The position numbers were made by a program, and so were the translations under genes. The notes under the pieces are model-generated. The model was given only the letters and a program-made list of their open reading frames with translations, did no database searches and had not been told where the DNA came from. Positions 21,321 through 30,581 of a stretch of DNA of 64,000 bases are shown in pieces (within the stretch, counting starts at the first letter, position 1; every line of letters begins with the position of its first letter). This DNA comes from [Mycobacterium] nativiensis (GTDB lineage: Bacteria > Actinomycetota > Actinomycetes > Mycobacteriales > Mycobacteriaceae): positions 4,655,773-4,719,772 of the forward strand of contig NZ_CP083986.1 of NCBI RefSeq assembly GCF_020172685.1. The letters are read 5' to 3'.

Positions 21321-22856
21321 TCAGTTGCCTGCACGACGAACAATCGGGAACAAAACCGTGTCCCTAATTGACAGACCGGTCAACACCATCAGCAACCTGT
21401 CAATGCCCATTCCGGTGCCGGTACAGGGCGGCATCGCGTGTTCCATCGCGGTCAGGAAGTCCTCGTCGAGTGCCATCGCCTCGTCGTCGCCGGCCGCCGC
21501 TGCCCGGGCCTGGGCCTCGAAGCGCTCACGCTGCACCACCGGGTCGACGAGCTCTGAGTAGCCGGTGGCGAGTTCGACACCGCGCATGTAGAGGTCCCAT
21601 TTCTCGGTGACGCCCTCGATAGTGCGGTGTTGGCGGGTAAGCGGTGTGGTTTCGACCGGGAAGTCCCTGACGAAGGTCGGGGCGTTCAGGTCATTGCCGA
21701 CGGCGTGTTCCCACAACTCCTCGACCAGCTTGCCGTGGCCGTAACCGCGATCGGTGGGAATCTCCACACCGAGGCGATCCGCGATCGCCCACAGCTCGGC
21801 CGCCGAGGTCGCCGGGGTGATGTCTTCGCCGAGTGCGGCCGACAGCGACGGATACATTTCAACCGTCGCCCATTCGCCGTCAATGTCATAGACGCTGCCG
21901 TCGGGCAGGGGCAGTTGACGGGTGCCGATCACCTCGTCGGCGACTTCTTGAATAATTTCGCGGGTCGCCACGGCCGAGTCATCGTAGGTGCCATAGGCCT
22001 GGTAGGTCTCCAACATCGAAAATTCGGGCGAATGGGTGGAATCGACACCTTCGTTTCGGAACACGCGATTGAGTTCGAAGACTCGATCGAACCCGCCGAC
22101 AACGCAGCGTTTCAGGAACAGCTCGGGTGCGATTCGCAGGTAAAGGTCCGTGTCGAGGGCGTTCGAATGGGTGATGAACGGCCGGGCCGCCGCGCCACCG
22201 GCCAATGTCTGCAACATCGGTGTTTCGACCTCGAGGAATCCGCGGCGCTCCAGCGCATTGCGCACCGCGCGAATGACGGCGATGCGCTGACGGGCCACAG
22301 TGCGCGCCTCAGGGCGGACGATCAGGTCGACATAGCGCTGACGGACCCGGGATTCCTCGCTCATCTCCTTGTGCGCGACCGGCAGCGGCCGCAGCGACTT
22401 GGACGCCATCTGCCAGGAGTCGCCGAGTACCGACAGTTCGCCGCGGCGTGAGCTGATCACCTCACCGTGCACGAACACGATGTCGCCGAGGTCGACGTCG
22501 GCCTTCCACGCCTCCAGGGACTGCTCTCCGACACTGGCCAGACTGATCATCACCTGCAGTTGGGTTCCGTCGCCCTCCTGCAGGGTGGCGAAGCAGAGTT
22601 TGCCCGAGTTACGGGCGAACACCACCCGGCCGGCGACGCCGACGATGTCACCGGTGGTGCTGTCGGGGGCCAGGTCCGGGTAGCCGGCCCGGATCTCGGC
22701 GAGGGTGTGGGTACGGTCCACCGCCACCGGGTACGGGTCACGACCCTGCGCGAGCAACCGCGTCCGCTTGTCACGGCGAATTCGGAACTGCTCGGGAAGG
22801 TCCTCGGAAGGGGAAGAGTCGTCCTGCGTCGGGAGGGGTGTATCAGCAGAGCTCAC
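21321..22856 (-). CDS. lysS: Lysyl-tRNA synthetase, class II
   Basis: 511 residues from GTG. An N-terminal OB-fold anticodon-binding domain ([20 protein letters not shown]) precedes the class II core: motif 2 around [22 protein letters not shown] and motif 3 [20 protein letters not shown]. It charges tRNA-Lys. It is separated by 50 bp from coaX upstream. The small gene that M. tuberculosis carries between them (Rv3599c) is not seen here. Confidence 0.97.
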   Translation of the reverse strand: MSSADTPLPTQDDSSPSEDLPEQFRIRRDKRTRLLAQGRDPYPVAVDRTHTLAEIRAGYPDLAPDSTTGDIVGVAGRVVFARNSGKLCFATLQEGDGTQLQVMISLASVGEQSLEAWKADVDLGDIVFVHGEVISSRRGELSVLGDSWQMASKSLRPLPVAHKEMSEESRVRQRYVDLIVRPEARTVARQRIAVIRAVRNALERRGFLEVETPMLQTLAGGAAARPFITHSNALDTDLYLRIAPELFLKRCVVGGFDRVFELNRVFRNEGVDSTHSPEFSMLETYQAYGTYDDSAVATREIIQEVADEVIGTRQLPLPDGSVYDIDGEWATVEMYPSLSAALGEDITPATSAAELWAIADRLGVEIPTDRGYGHGKLVEELWEHAVGNDLNAPTFVRDFPVETTPLTRQHRTIEGVTEKWDLYMRGVELATGYSELVDPVVQRERFEAQARAAAAGDDEAMALDEDFLTAMEHAMPPCTGTGMGIDRLLMVLTGLSIRDTVLFPIVRRAGN

Positions 22857-22906
22857 GGCCTGTCAGCTTAGTAGAACGCCACCGGGGCGTTTCGGCCCGA
22901 CCGTGC

Positions 22907-23719
22907 TCAACGCGCGGGCCGGAGCTTGCCCCGCTGGCTGTCCCGGTTGCGCTCGAACACCAGCCGCAGCCCGTCCAGGGTGAGGTTGGCGTCGTAGTGG
23001 TCGACCGTCTCCAGATCGGGCAGCAACAGCGGTGCGGCATGCCCGGTGGCCACCACGGTCCCGTTGTCGGCGAAGTCGGGCACCTCATCGCGGACTCGGC
23101 GCACCAGCCCGTCGACCAGCCCGGCGAATCCGAACACCGCGCCGGCCTGCATGCATTCGACGGTGTTCTTGCCGATCACCGAGCGCGGGCGGGTGAGTTC
23201 GACGCGGCGCAGCCCGGCGGAGCGGGCCGCGGCGGCATCCGATGAGATCTGGACGCCGGGAGCGATGGCCCCGCCGAGGAACTCCCCCTTGGCCGACACC
23301 ACGTCGACGCAGATCGACGAACCGAAGTCGACGACGATGGCCGCCGTCTTGAATTTGTGGAAGGCCGCCAGGCTGTTGACGATCCGGTCGGCGCCGACTT
23401 CCTTGGGGTTGTCCACCAGCAGCGGGATGCCGGTGCGCACACCCGGTTCGATCAACACCGCGGGCACCGACGGCCAATACTGGTCCAGCATCAGCCGCAC
23501 CTCGTGCAGCACCGACGGCACGGTCGACAGCGCGGCCGCGCCGGTGAGCTGTTCGCCGTCGTCGCCGATCAGGCCGTCCAGGGTCAGCGCCAGCTCGTCG
23601 GCGGTGATCTCCGCCTCGGTGCGAATTCGCCACTGCTGCACGACGTTTCCGTGCTCACCCGACCCGGAGATCAGACCGATGACGGTGTGGGTGTTGCGGA
23701 CGTCGATAGCAAGCAGCAC
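22907..23719 (-). CDS. coaX: Type III pantothenate kinase
   Basis: 270 residues from GTG ([17 protein letters not shown] is the phosphate-binding ASKHA motif). Further type III features are [25 protein letters not shown], with the catalytic Asp/Arg, and [15 protein letters not shown]. This family phosphorylates pantothenate with ATP. In M. tuberculosis CoaA is the active kinase and CoaX is reported inactive in vitro, so activity here is open. It follows panD after 2 bp, placing coenzyme A genes together. Confidence 0.94.
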   Translation of the reverse strand: MLLAIDVRNTHTVIGLISGSGEHGNVVQQWRIRTEAEITADELALTLDGLIGDDGEQLTGAAALSTVPSVLHEVRLMLDQYWPSVPAVLIEPGVRTGIPLLVDNPKEVGADRIVNSLAAFHKFKTAAIVVDFGSSICVDVVSAKGEFLGGAIAPGVQISSDAAAARSAGLRRVELTRPRSVIGKNTVECMQAGAVFGFAGLVDGLVRRVRDEVPDFADNGTVVATGHAAPLLLPDLETVDHYDANLTLDGLRLVFERNRDSQRGKLRPAR

Positions 23720-23721
23720 GG

Positions 23722-24138
23722 CTACCGCACGCTTCTGGGGGAAAGCAGCTCCGCAGCGTTGTCGGGGACGAAGGCCGGGTCGGTGCCGAGGTCGACCTGC
23801 TTGTTGTCGGAGTCGACGAACACGATGCGGGGCTGGTAGCGACGTGCCTCGGCGTCGTCCATGGTGCCGTAGGCGATCAGGATCACCAGGTCACCGGGGT
23901 GAATCAGATGCGCTGCCGCACCGTTGATTCCGATGATTCCAGTGCCCCGGTCCCCGGTGATGGCGTAGGTGACCAGCCGAGCGCCGTTGTCGATGTCGAC
24001 GATGGTCACCTGCTCGCCCTCGATCAGGTCGGCGGCCTCCATCAGATCAGCGTCAATGGTCACCGAGCCGACGTAGTGCAGGTCGGCCTGGGTGACCGTG
24101 GCACGGTGAATCTTCGACTTGAGCATCGTCCGAAACAT
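23722..24138 (-). CDS. panD: Aspartate 1-decarboxylase
   Basis: 138 residues from ATG 24138, preceded by GGAGGA. An in-frame TTG lies one codon upstream. [19 protein letters not shown] contains the Gly24-Ser25 self-cleavage site that produces the pyruvoyl cofactor. [16 protein letters not shown] and [19 protein letters not shown] are family signatures. It makes beta-alanine for pantothenate. The ATG shares its A with the panC stop (TGATG), so translation is coupled to panC. Confidence 0.97.
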   Translation of the reverse strand: MFRTMLKSKIHRATVTQADLHYVGSVTIDADLMEAADLIEGEQVTIVDIDNGARLVTYAITGDRGTGIIGINGAAAHLIHPGDLVILIAYGTMDDAEARRYQPRIVFVDSDNKQVDLGTDPAFVPDNAAELLSPRSVR

Positions 24139-25127
24139 CAATTCCTCCGGGTTGATACGTCGGTTCCAGCTTCGTCTCTCCTCCGTCGAGCCTCGCTGAA
24201 CCGCCGGGTTGATACGTGATTGCCGTCCGAACCGGCGAACGCCTCGTCGGCGGGAGATCCGAGTGTGATGGCCGCGTTGTCGAGCAGTCGGGTCGCTCCG
24301 ACGCGGGCGGCGATCAGCAGGCGGCCCGGCCCATCGGTGGGCGCCGGCTCAAGGCCGGGGCCCCGCACCTGCAGGTAGTCGACCTCGACCTCGGGCGAGG
24401 CGGCCAGCACCGCCGCGGCGGCGTCGAGCGCCGCGGCCGGCCCGCCCGGCGCGGCGTACTCGCCGGCGGCCAGTGCCGCCGACAGCACCGTCGCGGCCTC
24501 GCGCTGCGCGGAGTCGAGGTAGCGGTTGCGCGACGACATCGCCAGGCCGTCGTGTTCGCGCACCGTCGGCACGCCCACCACGGTCACGTCGAGGTTGAGG
24601 TCGTCGACCATCTGACGCACCAGCACCAGCTGCTGGTAGTCCTTCTCCCCGAAGAACACCCGGTCGGGCTGCACGATCGAGAGCAGCTTGCACACCACGG
24701 TGAGCATCCCGGCGAAATGTGTTGGGCGCGCGGCACCTTCGAGCTCGGCGCCCAGCGGTCCCGGGTGCACCGCGGTGCGCGGGCCGCACGGGTACATGGC
24801 CGCGGCGGTCGGGGTGAAGGCCAACTCGACGCCTTCGGCGCGCAGCAGGGCCAGGTCATCGTCGAGGGTGCGCGGGTAGGCGTCGAGGTCCTCGCCGGCG
24901 CCGAACTGCAGCGGGTTGACGAAGATCGACACCACCACCACCGAGCCGGGCACCCGCTGCGCGGCCCGGACCAGGGACAGGTGGCCGTCGTGCAGGGCAC
25001 CCATGGTGGGCACCAGCATCACCCGGCGACCGGTCGCGCGCAGCGCCCGGGTGACCCGGGCGATCTCGTCGGGCCGTGCGTAGACGTTGAGCCCACCGCG
25101 GTCGAAGGTGGGCGCGTTCGGCCTCAC
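24138..25127 (-). CDS. panC: Pantothenate synthetase with repeat-encoded C-terminal tail
   Basis: 329 residues from GTG 25127, which overlaps the upstream stop as [24 protein letters not shown] holds the HIGH-like ATP motif. [17 protein letters not shown] and [17 protein letters not shown] form the pantoate pocket, and SSRNRYL is the KMSKS-like loop. It joins pantoate and beta-alanine. The last residues run through repeat copy 3. Without the 57-bp insertion the protein would be 310 residues, close to the roughly 309 I recall for M. tuberculosis, and would end VSTRRN. The insertion keeps the frame and the overlap with panD. Confidence 0.96.
   Translation of the reverse strand: MRPNAPTFDRGGLNVYARPDEIARVTRALRATGRRVMLVPTMGALHDGHLSLVRAAQRVPGSVVVVSIFVNPLQFGAGEDLDAYPRTLDDDLALLRAEGVELAFTPTAAAMYPCGPRTAVHPGPLGAELEGAARPTHFAGMLTVVCKLLSIVQPDRVFFGEKDYQQLVLVRQMVDDLNLDVTVVGVPTVREHDGLAMSSRNRYLDSAQREAATVLSAALAAGEYAAPGGPAAALDAAAAVLAASPEVEVDYLQVRGPGLEPAPTDGPGRLLIAARVGATRLLDNAAITLGSPADEAFAGSDGNHVSTRRFSEARRRRDEAGTDVSTRRN
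24159..24205 (-). repeat. 47-bp palindromic 3'-end repeat, copy 3 (inside panC, with 10-bp target duplication)
   Basis: On the panC sense strand it starts GGCGGTTCAGCGAGGCTCGA and ends AGCTGGAACCGAC. A perfect 10-bp direct repeat, GGGTTGATAC, flanks it at 24149-24158 and 24206-24215. Element plus one repeat is 57 bp. It is translated in frame as [17 protein letters not shown] in the PanC C-terminus. Confidence 0.93.
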
Positions 25128-26017
25128 CGGGCCAGCACCGTCAGCACGTCGTCGCCGGCGCCGGCGCGGTGCGCGGTGCGCAGCGCGTTGGTGCGGTACG
25201 CCTCGGCCAGATCCGCGTCCACACCAGCCAGGGCATCCAGGTGGCGGGCCAGGGTGGCGGAGTCTCCGCGGGCCACCGGCCCGGTCAGCGCGGCCCGGCC
25301 GTCTCGCAGGGTGTTGGCCAGCGCGGCGGCCACGAGCGGTCCCAGCACTCGTTCGGCGATACCGTCGGGATCCTCGATGCCCAGGCGTCCCGGCAGGGCC
25401 GCCCGCAACGCCGCCAGCGCGTCGTCGATCACGGTGACCACGTGGTTTCCGCCGTGGCACAGCGCTGCGTGGTAGAGGGTGCGGGCGGACTCGTCGACCC
25501 GGAACGGCGCGGCGCCGATCTCGCACGTCAGTGCCTCGGCGACGGCGTAACCGATCTCGTCGGCGGCGGTGATGCCGAAACAGCTGTCCGACAGCCGGTC
25601 GATGTCCTCGTCCGAACCGGTGAACGTCATCGCGGGGTGGATGGCCAGCGGCAGACAGCCCCGCTCGGTCAACGGCGCCAGCACGCCGATGCCGGCGGCG
25701 CCGGAGGTGTGTACGACGATCGTGCCGGGGCGCACCGCATCGGTGGCGGCCAAGCCGGAGACGATGCCGGCCAGTTCGGTGTCGGGCACGGCCAGCAGCA
25801 GCAACTCGGAGTCGCCGGCGACGTCGTGAGCCGCACGCACCAGGGTGTCGGGCAGTCGTCGTCGCGCCCGCTCGCGCGACTCCTCGGAGATGGCACTGCA
25901 GGCCACAACCACGTGCTCGGCGCGCTCCAACGCGACGCCCAACGCGGTGCCGACGCGGCCGGCCGAGATGAGGCCCACCTTGAGTCGGGCGGGCCGCAAT
26001 CCGTCGAACTGCACCAT
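25124..26017 (-). CDS. Rossmann-fold oxidoreductase-like protein (DUF2520, Rv3603c-like)
   Basis: 297 residues. The N-terminal Rossmann segment ([20 protein letters not shown]) resembles NADP-binding 6-phosphogluconate/ketopantoate reductases. A DUF2520 C-terminal helical domain follows ([39 protein letters not shown]). Its place directly before panC, overlapping it by 4 bp, makes a role in pantothenate synthesis attractive, for example as a ketopantoate reductase, but that is inference. Confidence 0.85.
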   Translation of the reverse strand: MVQFDGLRPARLKVGLISAGRVGTALGVALERAEHVVVACSAISEESRERARRRLPDTLVRAAHDVAGDSELLLLAVPDTELAGIVSGLAATDAVRPGTIVVHTSGAAGIGVLAPLTERGCLPLAIHPAMTFTGSDEDIDRLSDSCFGITAADEIGYAVAEALTCEIGAAPFRVDESARTLYHAALCHGGNHVVTVIDDALAALRAALPGRLGIEDPDGIAERVLGPLVAAALANTLRDGRAALTGPVARGDSATLARHLDALAGVDADLAEAYRTNALRTAHRAGAGDDVLTVLAR

Positions 26018-26143
26018 GCAGACGACCTCACAGGTTCTCTTGGTTTCGTTCCAGTCCCGCGCTGCGGGTACCGGACGGTCGGGGCAGAGTCTATCCCGAT
26101 CGGTCCCGCTCCGGCGAGTGACGTTGGTCGCAGGTAGGCGGCG

Positions 26144-27610
26144 TCAGTCCTCGCGACGGCGGCGCCGGCGGCCCTCGGTGGGGACGGGCTGCAGCCGGGC
26201 CAGCAGGTCAGCGACCGACTGACCGCCGGTGCTCGGTTCGCCGTCGGCGCTCGTCTCGGCGCCGCTGGAATGCCGCGACGCGGCCGGGGTGCTCTCGGGA
26301 GCCGGTTCCGGGGTCGGCGCGGGCGCGGGCGGCGGCGGCTCCACCGGGGCGGGCTGGGCTTGGTTGCCGGCCGCGTCAGCCGAATGCCGGGAATCTGCCC
26401 GCCGGCGCCGCCCTCCCTCGGGGGCGACAGGACCCGAATGGCGGCCGTGCCGGGACGGGGCTTCGGCGCTGTGATCGGGTGCGCCGGCCGCGTGGGCGCC
26501 CACCGGTTGGTCCTCGGAATGCCGGCTCTCGGTGGCGCCATGCCGACCGGATTCCCCGGACGCGTCGGGGAGGTCAGGGGACCAGTTACTTCCTGGGGCA
26601 CCCGACGGAAGCCATTCCCCTTCCGCCCCAACGGGTTGCCAGGCCGGAGCCGGAGGAGGAGGAACCGGGGTCGGGGCCGGCGGCGGGGGCGGTACCGGAG
26701 CCGGGGCGGCCGCCGGTGCAGCCCACGGCTGCTGCGGTGGGGCCGGTGGCGGCGGTTCGGGCTCCCGGCGGTACTCGGGTTCCCGACGGGGCTCGGGTGG
26801 GACGAAGGGCTGCGGCGGTTGCGCCCAGCGGCCCGCCGCCGGCTGCGGCTGCGGGGTCTCGCCCGGGGCCCGACGCGGGCCCTCCTCGGCGGCCCGGCGA
26901 TGCGAGCCACGGCGGTTGTCGCCGGGCGCGGCGGGCCCACCGGATTCGGGCTGGGGCACCGGAGGCATCTGAGGCACCGGAATCGTGCCGGTCGGTATCC
27001 GCACCTCCGGAACGTCGATGATCGGGTTCTCGGCGGTCTGAGTGACCGGATCCTCGGGGTAGTACGACGGGCCGGCCGGCGCCACCCGGGCGCCGGTGAT
27101 CGATTCCCCGCCGGTCCGCGCCCAGTCGCTGTAGGCACGGACCGTGGTGCGCTCCTGCTCCAGCGCCGGCCGGTGACTCAGGTCGGCATCGAAGAGGATC
27201 TCCAGGTTGGTTCGCAGCGCGGACAGCTCGGTTCGCAACGCCGCGACCTCATCGGCGGCCTGAGCCCGCAGCTCCGAGGCCAGCTCGCGGCGCAGCTGCG
27301 ACTCCACGGTCAGCTCGTACTCGCGCCGCGCCGAGATCTCACGGTCCAACTGCAGGTCGTAGACCAGCTTCAAGTCACGGGCGCGGGCCTGGTCCACATC
27401 GCTTTGCCGCCGGTAGATCACCGACACGAACGCCGCCGCGACCGCGGCCCAGAGCGCCACGATGACCGCCAGCTTGAGCAGCTCGACCCGACTGGTGAAC
27501 ACCAGCGCCGAACTCGCCGCGATCGCGAGGATCAGCAACGCTGTCATCAGCGTCCAGCCCGGCCTGCGAGCGCCACGCCGACCCGGGGCGCGGGACAGGA
27601 CCGAATTCAT
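26144..27610 (-). CDS. Proline-rich membrane protein with coiled coil (DUF6779, Rv3604c-like)
   Basis: 488 residues. Two membrane segments (LMTALLILAIAASSALVFTS and LLKLAVIVALWAAVAAAFVS) are followed by a coiled coil of about 90 residues (LQLDREISARREYELTVESQ onward). A conserved ILFDADLSHRPALEQERTTV comes next. The remaining 300 residues are Pro/Ala/Arg-rich and disordered, with repeated SRHS and RHG motifs and a basic end (GRRRRRRED). It is a probable cytoplasm-facing scaffold of unknown function. It sits in the fol-pan gene run. Confidence 0.85.
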   Translation of the reverse strand: MNSVLSRAPGRRGARRPGWTLMTALLILAIAASSALVFTSRVELLKLAVIVALWAAVAAAFVSVIYRRQSDVDQARARDLKLVYDLQLDREISARREYELTVESQLRRELASELRAQAADEVAALRTELSALRTNLEILFDADLSHRPALEQERTTVRAYSDWARTGGESITGARVAPAGPSYYPEDPVTQTAENPIIDVPEVRIPTGTIPVPQMPPVPQPESGGPAAPGDNRRGSHRRAAEEGPRRAPGETPQPQPAAGRWAQPPQPFVPPEPRREPEYRREPEPPPPAPPQQPWAAPAAAPAPVPPPPPAPTPVPPPPAPAWQPVGAEGEWLPSGAPGSNWSPDLPDASGESGRHGATESRHSEDQPVGAHAAGAPDHSAEAPSRHGRHSGPVAPEGGRRRRADSRHSADAAGNQAQPAPVEPPPPAPAPTPEPAPESTPAASRHSSGAETSADGEPSTGGQSVADLLARLQPVPTEGRRRRRRED

Positions 27611-27715
27611 CTGCGCCGCCCCACCTCGTCGCTTTTCTCCGTATCGTTGCCGGCCCGCATTGCCCGACTGTACCTGGACAAAGTCATTCCGCGTGTCGCC
27701 CCGCTCCGGCGATTC

Positions 27716-28201
27716 TCACCCGGGTTGATTTCCGTTCAACGGCCCGGACCGGCCGGAATCCAGGGGTGACTTACAGCAGTTCTCCAACCACAACGCGGCG
27801 ACGAGCAACGCCAACGCGCAGGCGGCGGCAACCACCGCGCCACCGGTGTCCTCGGCGGCGACCTGCAGGGTCGACCGCTGCCGCAGCAGGTAGCCGACCA
27901 CGCCGAGCCAGAAGCCCAGCACCAGCGCGCCCATCCAAGCCGACGCCTTGGCGACCACCACGGTGCGGGCCACCGCCAACGGATGCAGCCACCCCGGCCC
28001 GGCACCGATCTCGCCGTCCTCGATCTTCGACCGGACGTGGCGACCCCAGGCCGCCTCGGCGATCGCGACCACCAGCAGCGACGTCCCGGTCCACACGGTG
28101 ATCGGCGGGAACCAGCGGTACAGCAGCCCGAGCGCCAGATAGCTGACGACAGCCACGACCGCAGCCGCGGCGATCACGTCTCGTCTGCGGGTCGGGCCCA
28201 T
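27716..28201 (-). CDS. DUF3180 membrane protein (Rv3605c-like)
   Basis: 161 residues from ATG 28201 with about four membrane segments (DVIAAAAVVAVVSYLALGLL, TGTSLLVVAIAEAAWG, AWMGALVLGFWLGVVGYLL, VVAAACALALLVAALWLE). The start overlaps the folK stop (ATGA). It is a conserved actinobacterial companion of the folate genes with no known function. Confidence 0.85.
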   Translation of the reverse strand: MGPTRRRDVIAAAAVVAVVSYLALGLLYRWFPPITVWTGTSLLVVAIAEAAWGRHVRSKIEDGEIGAGPGWLHPLAVARTVVVAKASAWMGALVLGFWLGVVGYLLRQRSTLQVAAEDTGGAVVAAACALALLVAALWLENCCKSPLDSGRSGPLNGNQPG

Positions 28202-28773
28202 CAGCCGTCTCCGGCCGGCGTGGGCCACTCCCGCCGCTCCAGCACCAGGTCGGTCAGGCGCGGTCCGGTGCGGTCGGCGGGCTCCAGTTCGTTCAGCAGA
28301 TCCGCCACCGCGCACCGCCGGCCGGTCACGGTCAGCCGCGCATCCGGCTCGACCGCCAACCACGGCACCATCACGAAGGCGCGCAGATGCGCCAGCGGAT
28401 GCGGCAGGCTCAGCCCCCCGGGAGAGGAGTCACGGGACAGCAGTTCCGTGCCGCCGGGTTCATCCGACGTCATGTCGCAGCAGCTGATCACGTCGATGTC
28501 CAGGGTTCGCGGTCCCCAACGTTCGCCGCGCACCCGGTCAGCGGCATGCTCCAGCTCGTGGGCCCGGTGCAGCCAGCCTGGTCCGTCGACGGCGGGGTCC
28601 TCGACGATCAGCACCGCGTTGAGGAAGCGGCCCTGATCGACCGCGCCCCACGCTTCGGTCTCGTACACACCGGACACCTCGCGCACCGCCGCGCCGAAGC
28701 CGTCGACCGCCGACTGCAGCCGGGCCAACCGGTCCCCGAGGTTGGAACCGATGGACAGAACAGCGCGCGTCAT
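28201..28773 (-). CDS. folK: 2-amino-4-hydroxy-6-hydroxymethyldihydropteridine pyrophosphokinase
   Basis: 190 residues. [20 protein letters not shown] is the N-terminal HPPK motif. [14 protein letters not shown] holds the two metal-binding Asp, and [17 protein letters not shown] is a family signature. It pyrophosphorylates the pterin alcohol in folate synthesis. ATGA overlaps occur on both sides, with folB upstream and DUF3180 downstream. Confidence 0.96.
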   Translation of the reverse strand: MTRAVLSIGSNLGDRLARLQSAVDGFGAAVREVSGVYETEAWGAVDQGRFLNAVLIVEDPAVDGPGWLHRAHELEHAADRVRGERWGPRTLDIDVISCCDMTSDEPGGTELLSRDSSPGGLSLPHPLAHLRAFVMVPWLAVEPDARLTVTGRRCAVADLLNELEPADRTGPRLTDLVLERREWPTPAGDG

Positions 28774-29159
28774 GCCGGGATCACCGTCCCCCGTCGATCG
28801 CGCCGCGACCGCCGCGCCACCACCGCCACGTCGTCGAAGCTGAGCGGGATGGGGGCGTGCGGCTTGTGCAGTGTCACCTCCACGGCCTGCACCCGCGCGT
28901 CGCCCATCACCTCGTCGGCGATCTCGGCGGCGACGGTCTCGATGAGGTCCCGCGCCGGGCCGGCGACGATGGCCGCCGCCCGCTGGGCCAGCACTCCGTA
29001 GTCGTAGGTGTCCGTCAGTGCGTCGCTGGCCGCCGCGACGGTCAGGTCCATCCAGACCGTGATGTCGACGACGAAGTCCTGGCCATCGGCCCGCTCGTGG
29101 CCGAAGACACCGTGGTTGCCACGAACCCGCAGGCCGCGCAGCTCGATCCGGTCAGTCAT
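28770..29159 (-). CDS. folB: Dihydroneopterin aldolase
   Basis: 129 residues from ATG 29159. It is an FolB T-fold protein: [20 protein letters not shown] at the N-terminus, [34 protein letters not shown] and [19 protein letters not shown] with the catalytic Lys. It splits dihydroneopterin to hydroxymethyldihydropterin. It overlaps the folP end by 8 bp and the folK start by 4 bp. Confidence 0.95.
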   Translation of the reverse strand: MTDRIELRGLRVRGNHGVFGHERADGQDFVVDITVWMDLTVAAASDALTDTYDYGVLAQRAAAIVAGPARDLIETVAAEIADEVMGDARVQAVEVTLHKPHAPIPLSFDDVAVVARRSRRDRRGTVIPA

Positions 29160-29991
29160 CGCTCGTGCCCCCTTCACTCCAGGCTTCCAGGACCTTAAGC
29201 GCGTCGATCGAGGCCCGCACGTCATGCACGCGCACACCCCAGGCTCCGTGTAGTCCGGCCAGCGCCGAGATCACCGCGGTGGCGGTCTCCCGCTCGCCCG
29301 GGGGCCGCGCCGTACCGTCCGCCCCGGCCAGCAGCGTACCGAGAAACCGCTTGCGGGATGCCCCGACCAGGACCGGGATGCCCGTTTCGACCAGTTGCGG
29401 CAACGCCTGCAGCAGGGCCCAATTGTGTTGCGCTGTTTTGGCAAAACCCAATCCGGGATCGACGATCAGATTCGCCGGGTCCACACCGGCTGCCACGGCG
29501 GCGTCGACCGCGGCGAGCAGATCCGCGCGGACCTCGGCGACGACGTCACCGCCGTAGCGGGGCACCCGATGCGGGTCTTCTGGGTCCACCGGTCGCCAGT
29601 GCATCAACACCCACCGGGCGTCCGAGGAGGCCAGCAGTGGCGCCATCGCCGGGTCGGCGCGGCCACCGGAGACGTCGTTGACGATTCGGGCACCGCAATC
29701 CAGCGCAGCCCGGGCGACGTCGGCGTGCATGGTGTCGATGCTGACGACAACACCCTGGGCGGCAAGGGCTTTCACAACCGGAATGACTCGCAGCGCTTCG
29801 GCCCGCGGATCGGCGCGCACCGCACCGGGGCGGGTCGATTCGCCCCCGACGTCGATGATCGCCGCGCCCTGCGCCGCCAGCGCCAAGCCGTGCTCAACGG
29901 CGCGATCGACGCTCAGGTAGCACCCACCATCGGAGAACGAGTCGGCGGTGACGTTGACCACCCCGACAACCTGCACGCGAGTGGGGCTCAC
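29152..29991 (-). CDS. folP1: Dihydropteroate synthase
   Basis: 279 residues from [21 protein letters not shown] is the phosphate/pterin motif. [34 protein letters not shown] and [19 protein letters not shown] segments complete the TIM barrel. It condenses pterin pyrophosphate with p-aminobenzoate and is the sulfonamide target. The GTG overlaps the folE stop. Orthologue of Rv3608c. Confidence 0.96.
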   Translation of the reverse strand: MSPTRVQVVGVVNVTADSFSDGGCYLSVDRAVEHGLALAAQGAAIIDVGGESTRPGAVRADPRAEALRVIPVVKALAAQGVVVSIDTMHADVARAALDCGARIVNDVSGGRADPAMAPLLASSDARWVLMHWRPVDPEDPHRVPRYGGDVVAEVRADLLAAVDAAVAAGVDPANLIVDPGLGFAKTAQHNWALLQALPQLVETGIPVLVGASRKRFLGTLLAGADGTARPPGERETATAVISALAGLHGAWGVRVHDVRASIDALKVLEAWSEGGTSDD

Positions 29992-30566
29992 CTGCGCCGG
30001 ATTAGTTCCAGAGCTTCGGCGCGCGACGCGCTGTCAGACTTGAACTGGCCACGCACCGCCGACGTCGTGGTGATCGCGCCGGGCTTGCGCACACCCCGCA
30101 TCGCCATGCACAGGTGCTCGGCCTCGACCACCACGATCACTCCGCGCGGGTTGAGCTTGCGCATCATGGCGTCGGCGACCTGAGCGGTCAACCGCTCCTG
30201 CACCTGCGGTCGTTTGGCGTACAGATCGACCACCCGCGCCAACTTGGACAATCCGGTGATCCGGCCGTCGTCACCGGGGATGTAGCCGACGTGCGCGACA
30301 CCGTGGAACGCCACCAGGTGGTGTTCGCAGGTCGAGTACAGCGGGATCTCGCGGACGATCACCAACTCTTCGTGCTGTTCGTCGAAGGTCGTCTCCAGCA
30401 CGGTGTCCGGGTCGGTGTAGAGCCCGGCGAACATCTCCTTGTAAGCCCGAGCCACCCGCGCCGGGGTGTCGAGCAGACCCGCCCGGTCCGGGTCCTCCCC
30501 CACCGCGAACAGCAGTTCGCGCACGGCCGCCTCGGCGCGCGCCTGATCGAAGACTGTCGAAGTCAT
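29988..30566 (-). CDS. folE: GTP cyclohydrolase I
   Basis: 192 residues from ATG 30566; a GTG one codon upstream is possible. The zinc site residues are [20 protein letters not shown] and [36 protein letters not shown] is the family core. It opens GTP to dihydroneopterin triphosphate, the first folate step. It lies 15 bp after ftsH, in the order ftsH-folE-folP-folB-folK. Confidence 0.96.
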   Translation of the reverse strand: MTSTVFDQARAEAAVRELLFAVGEDPDRAGLLDTPARVARAYKEMFAGLYTDPDTVLETTFDEQHEELVIVREIPLYSTCEHHLVAFHGVAHVGYIPGDDGRITGLSKLARVVDLYAKRPQVQERLTAQVADAMMRKLNPRGVIVVVEAEHLCMAMRGVRKPGAITTTSAVRGQFKSDSASRAEALELIRRR

Positions 30567-30581
30567 CACCGATCCGCTTTC

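Noticed and set aside
24138..25526. PanC starting at the first codon of its open frame (462 codons)
   Set aside because: The upstream third is the wrong frame of the DUF2520 gene. GTG 25127 gives the family N-terminus.
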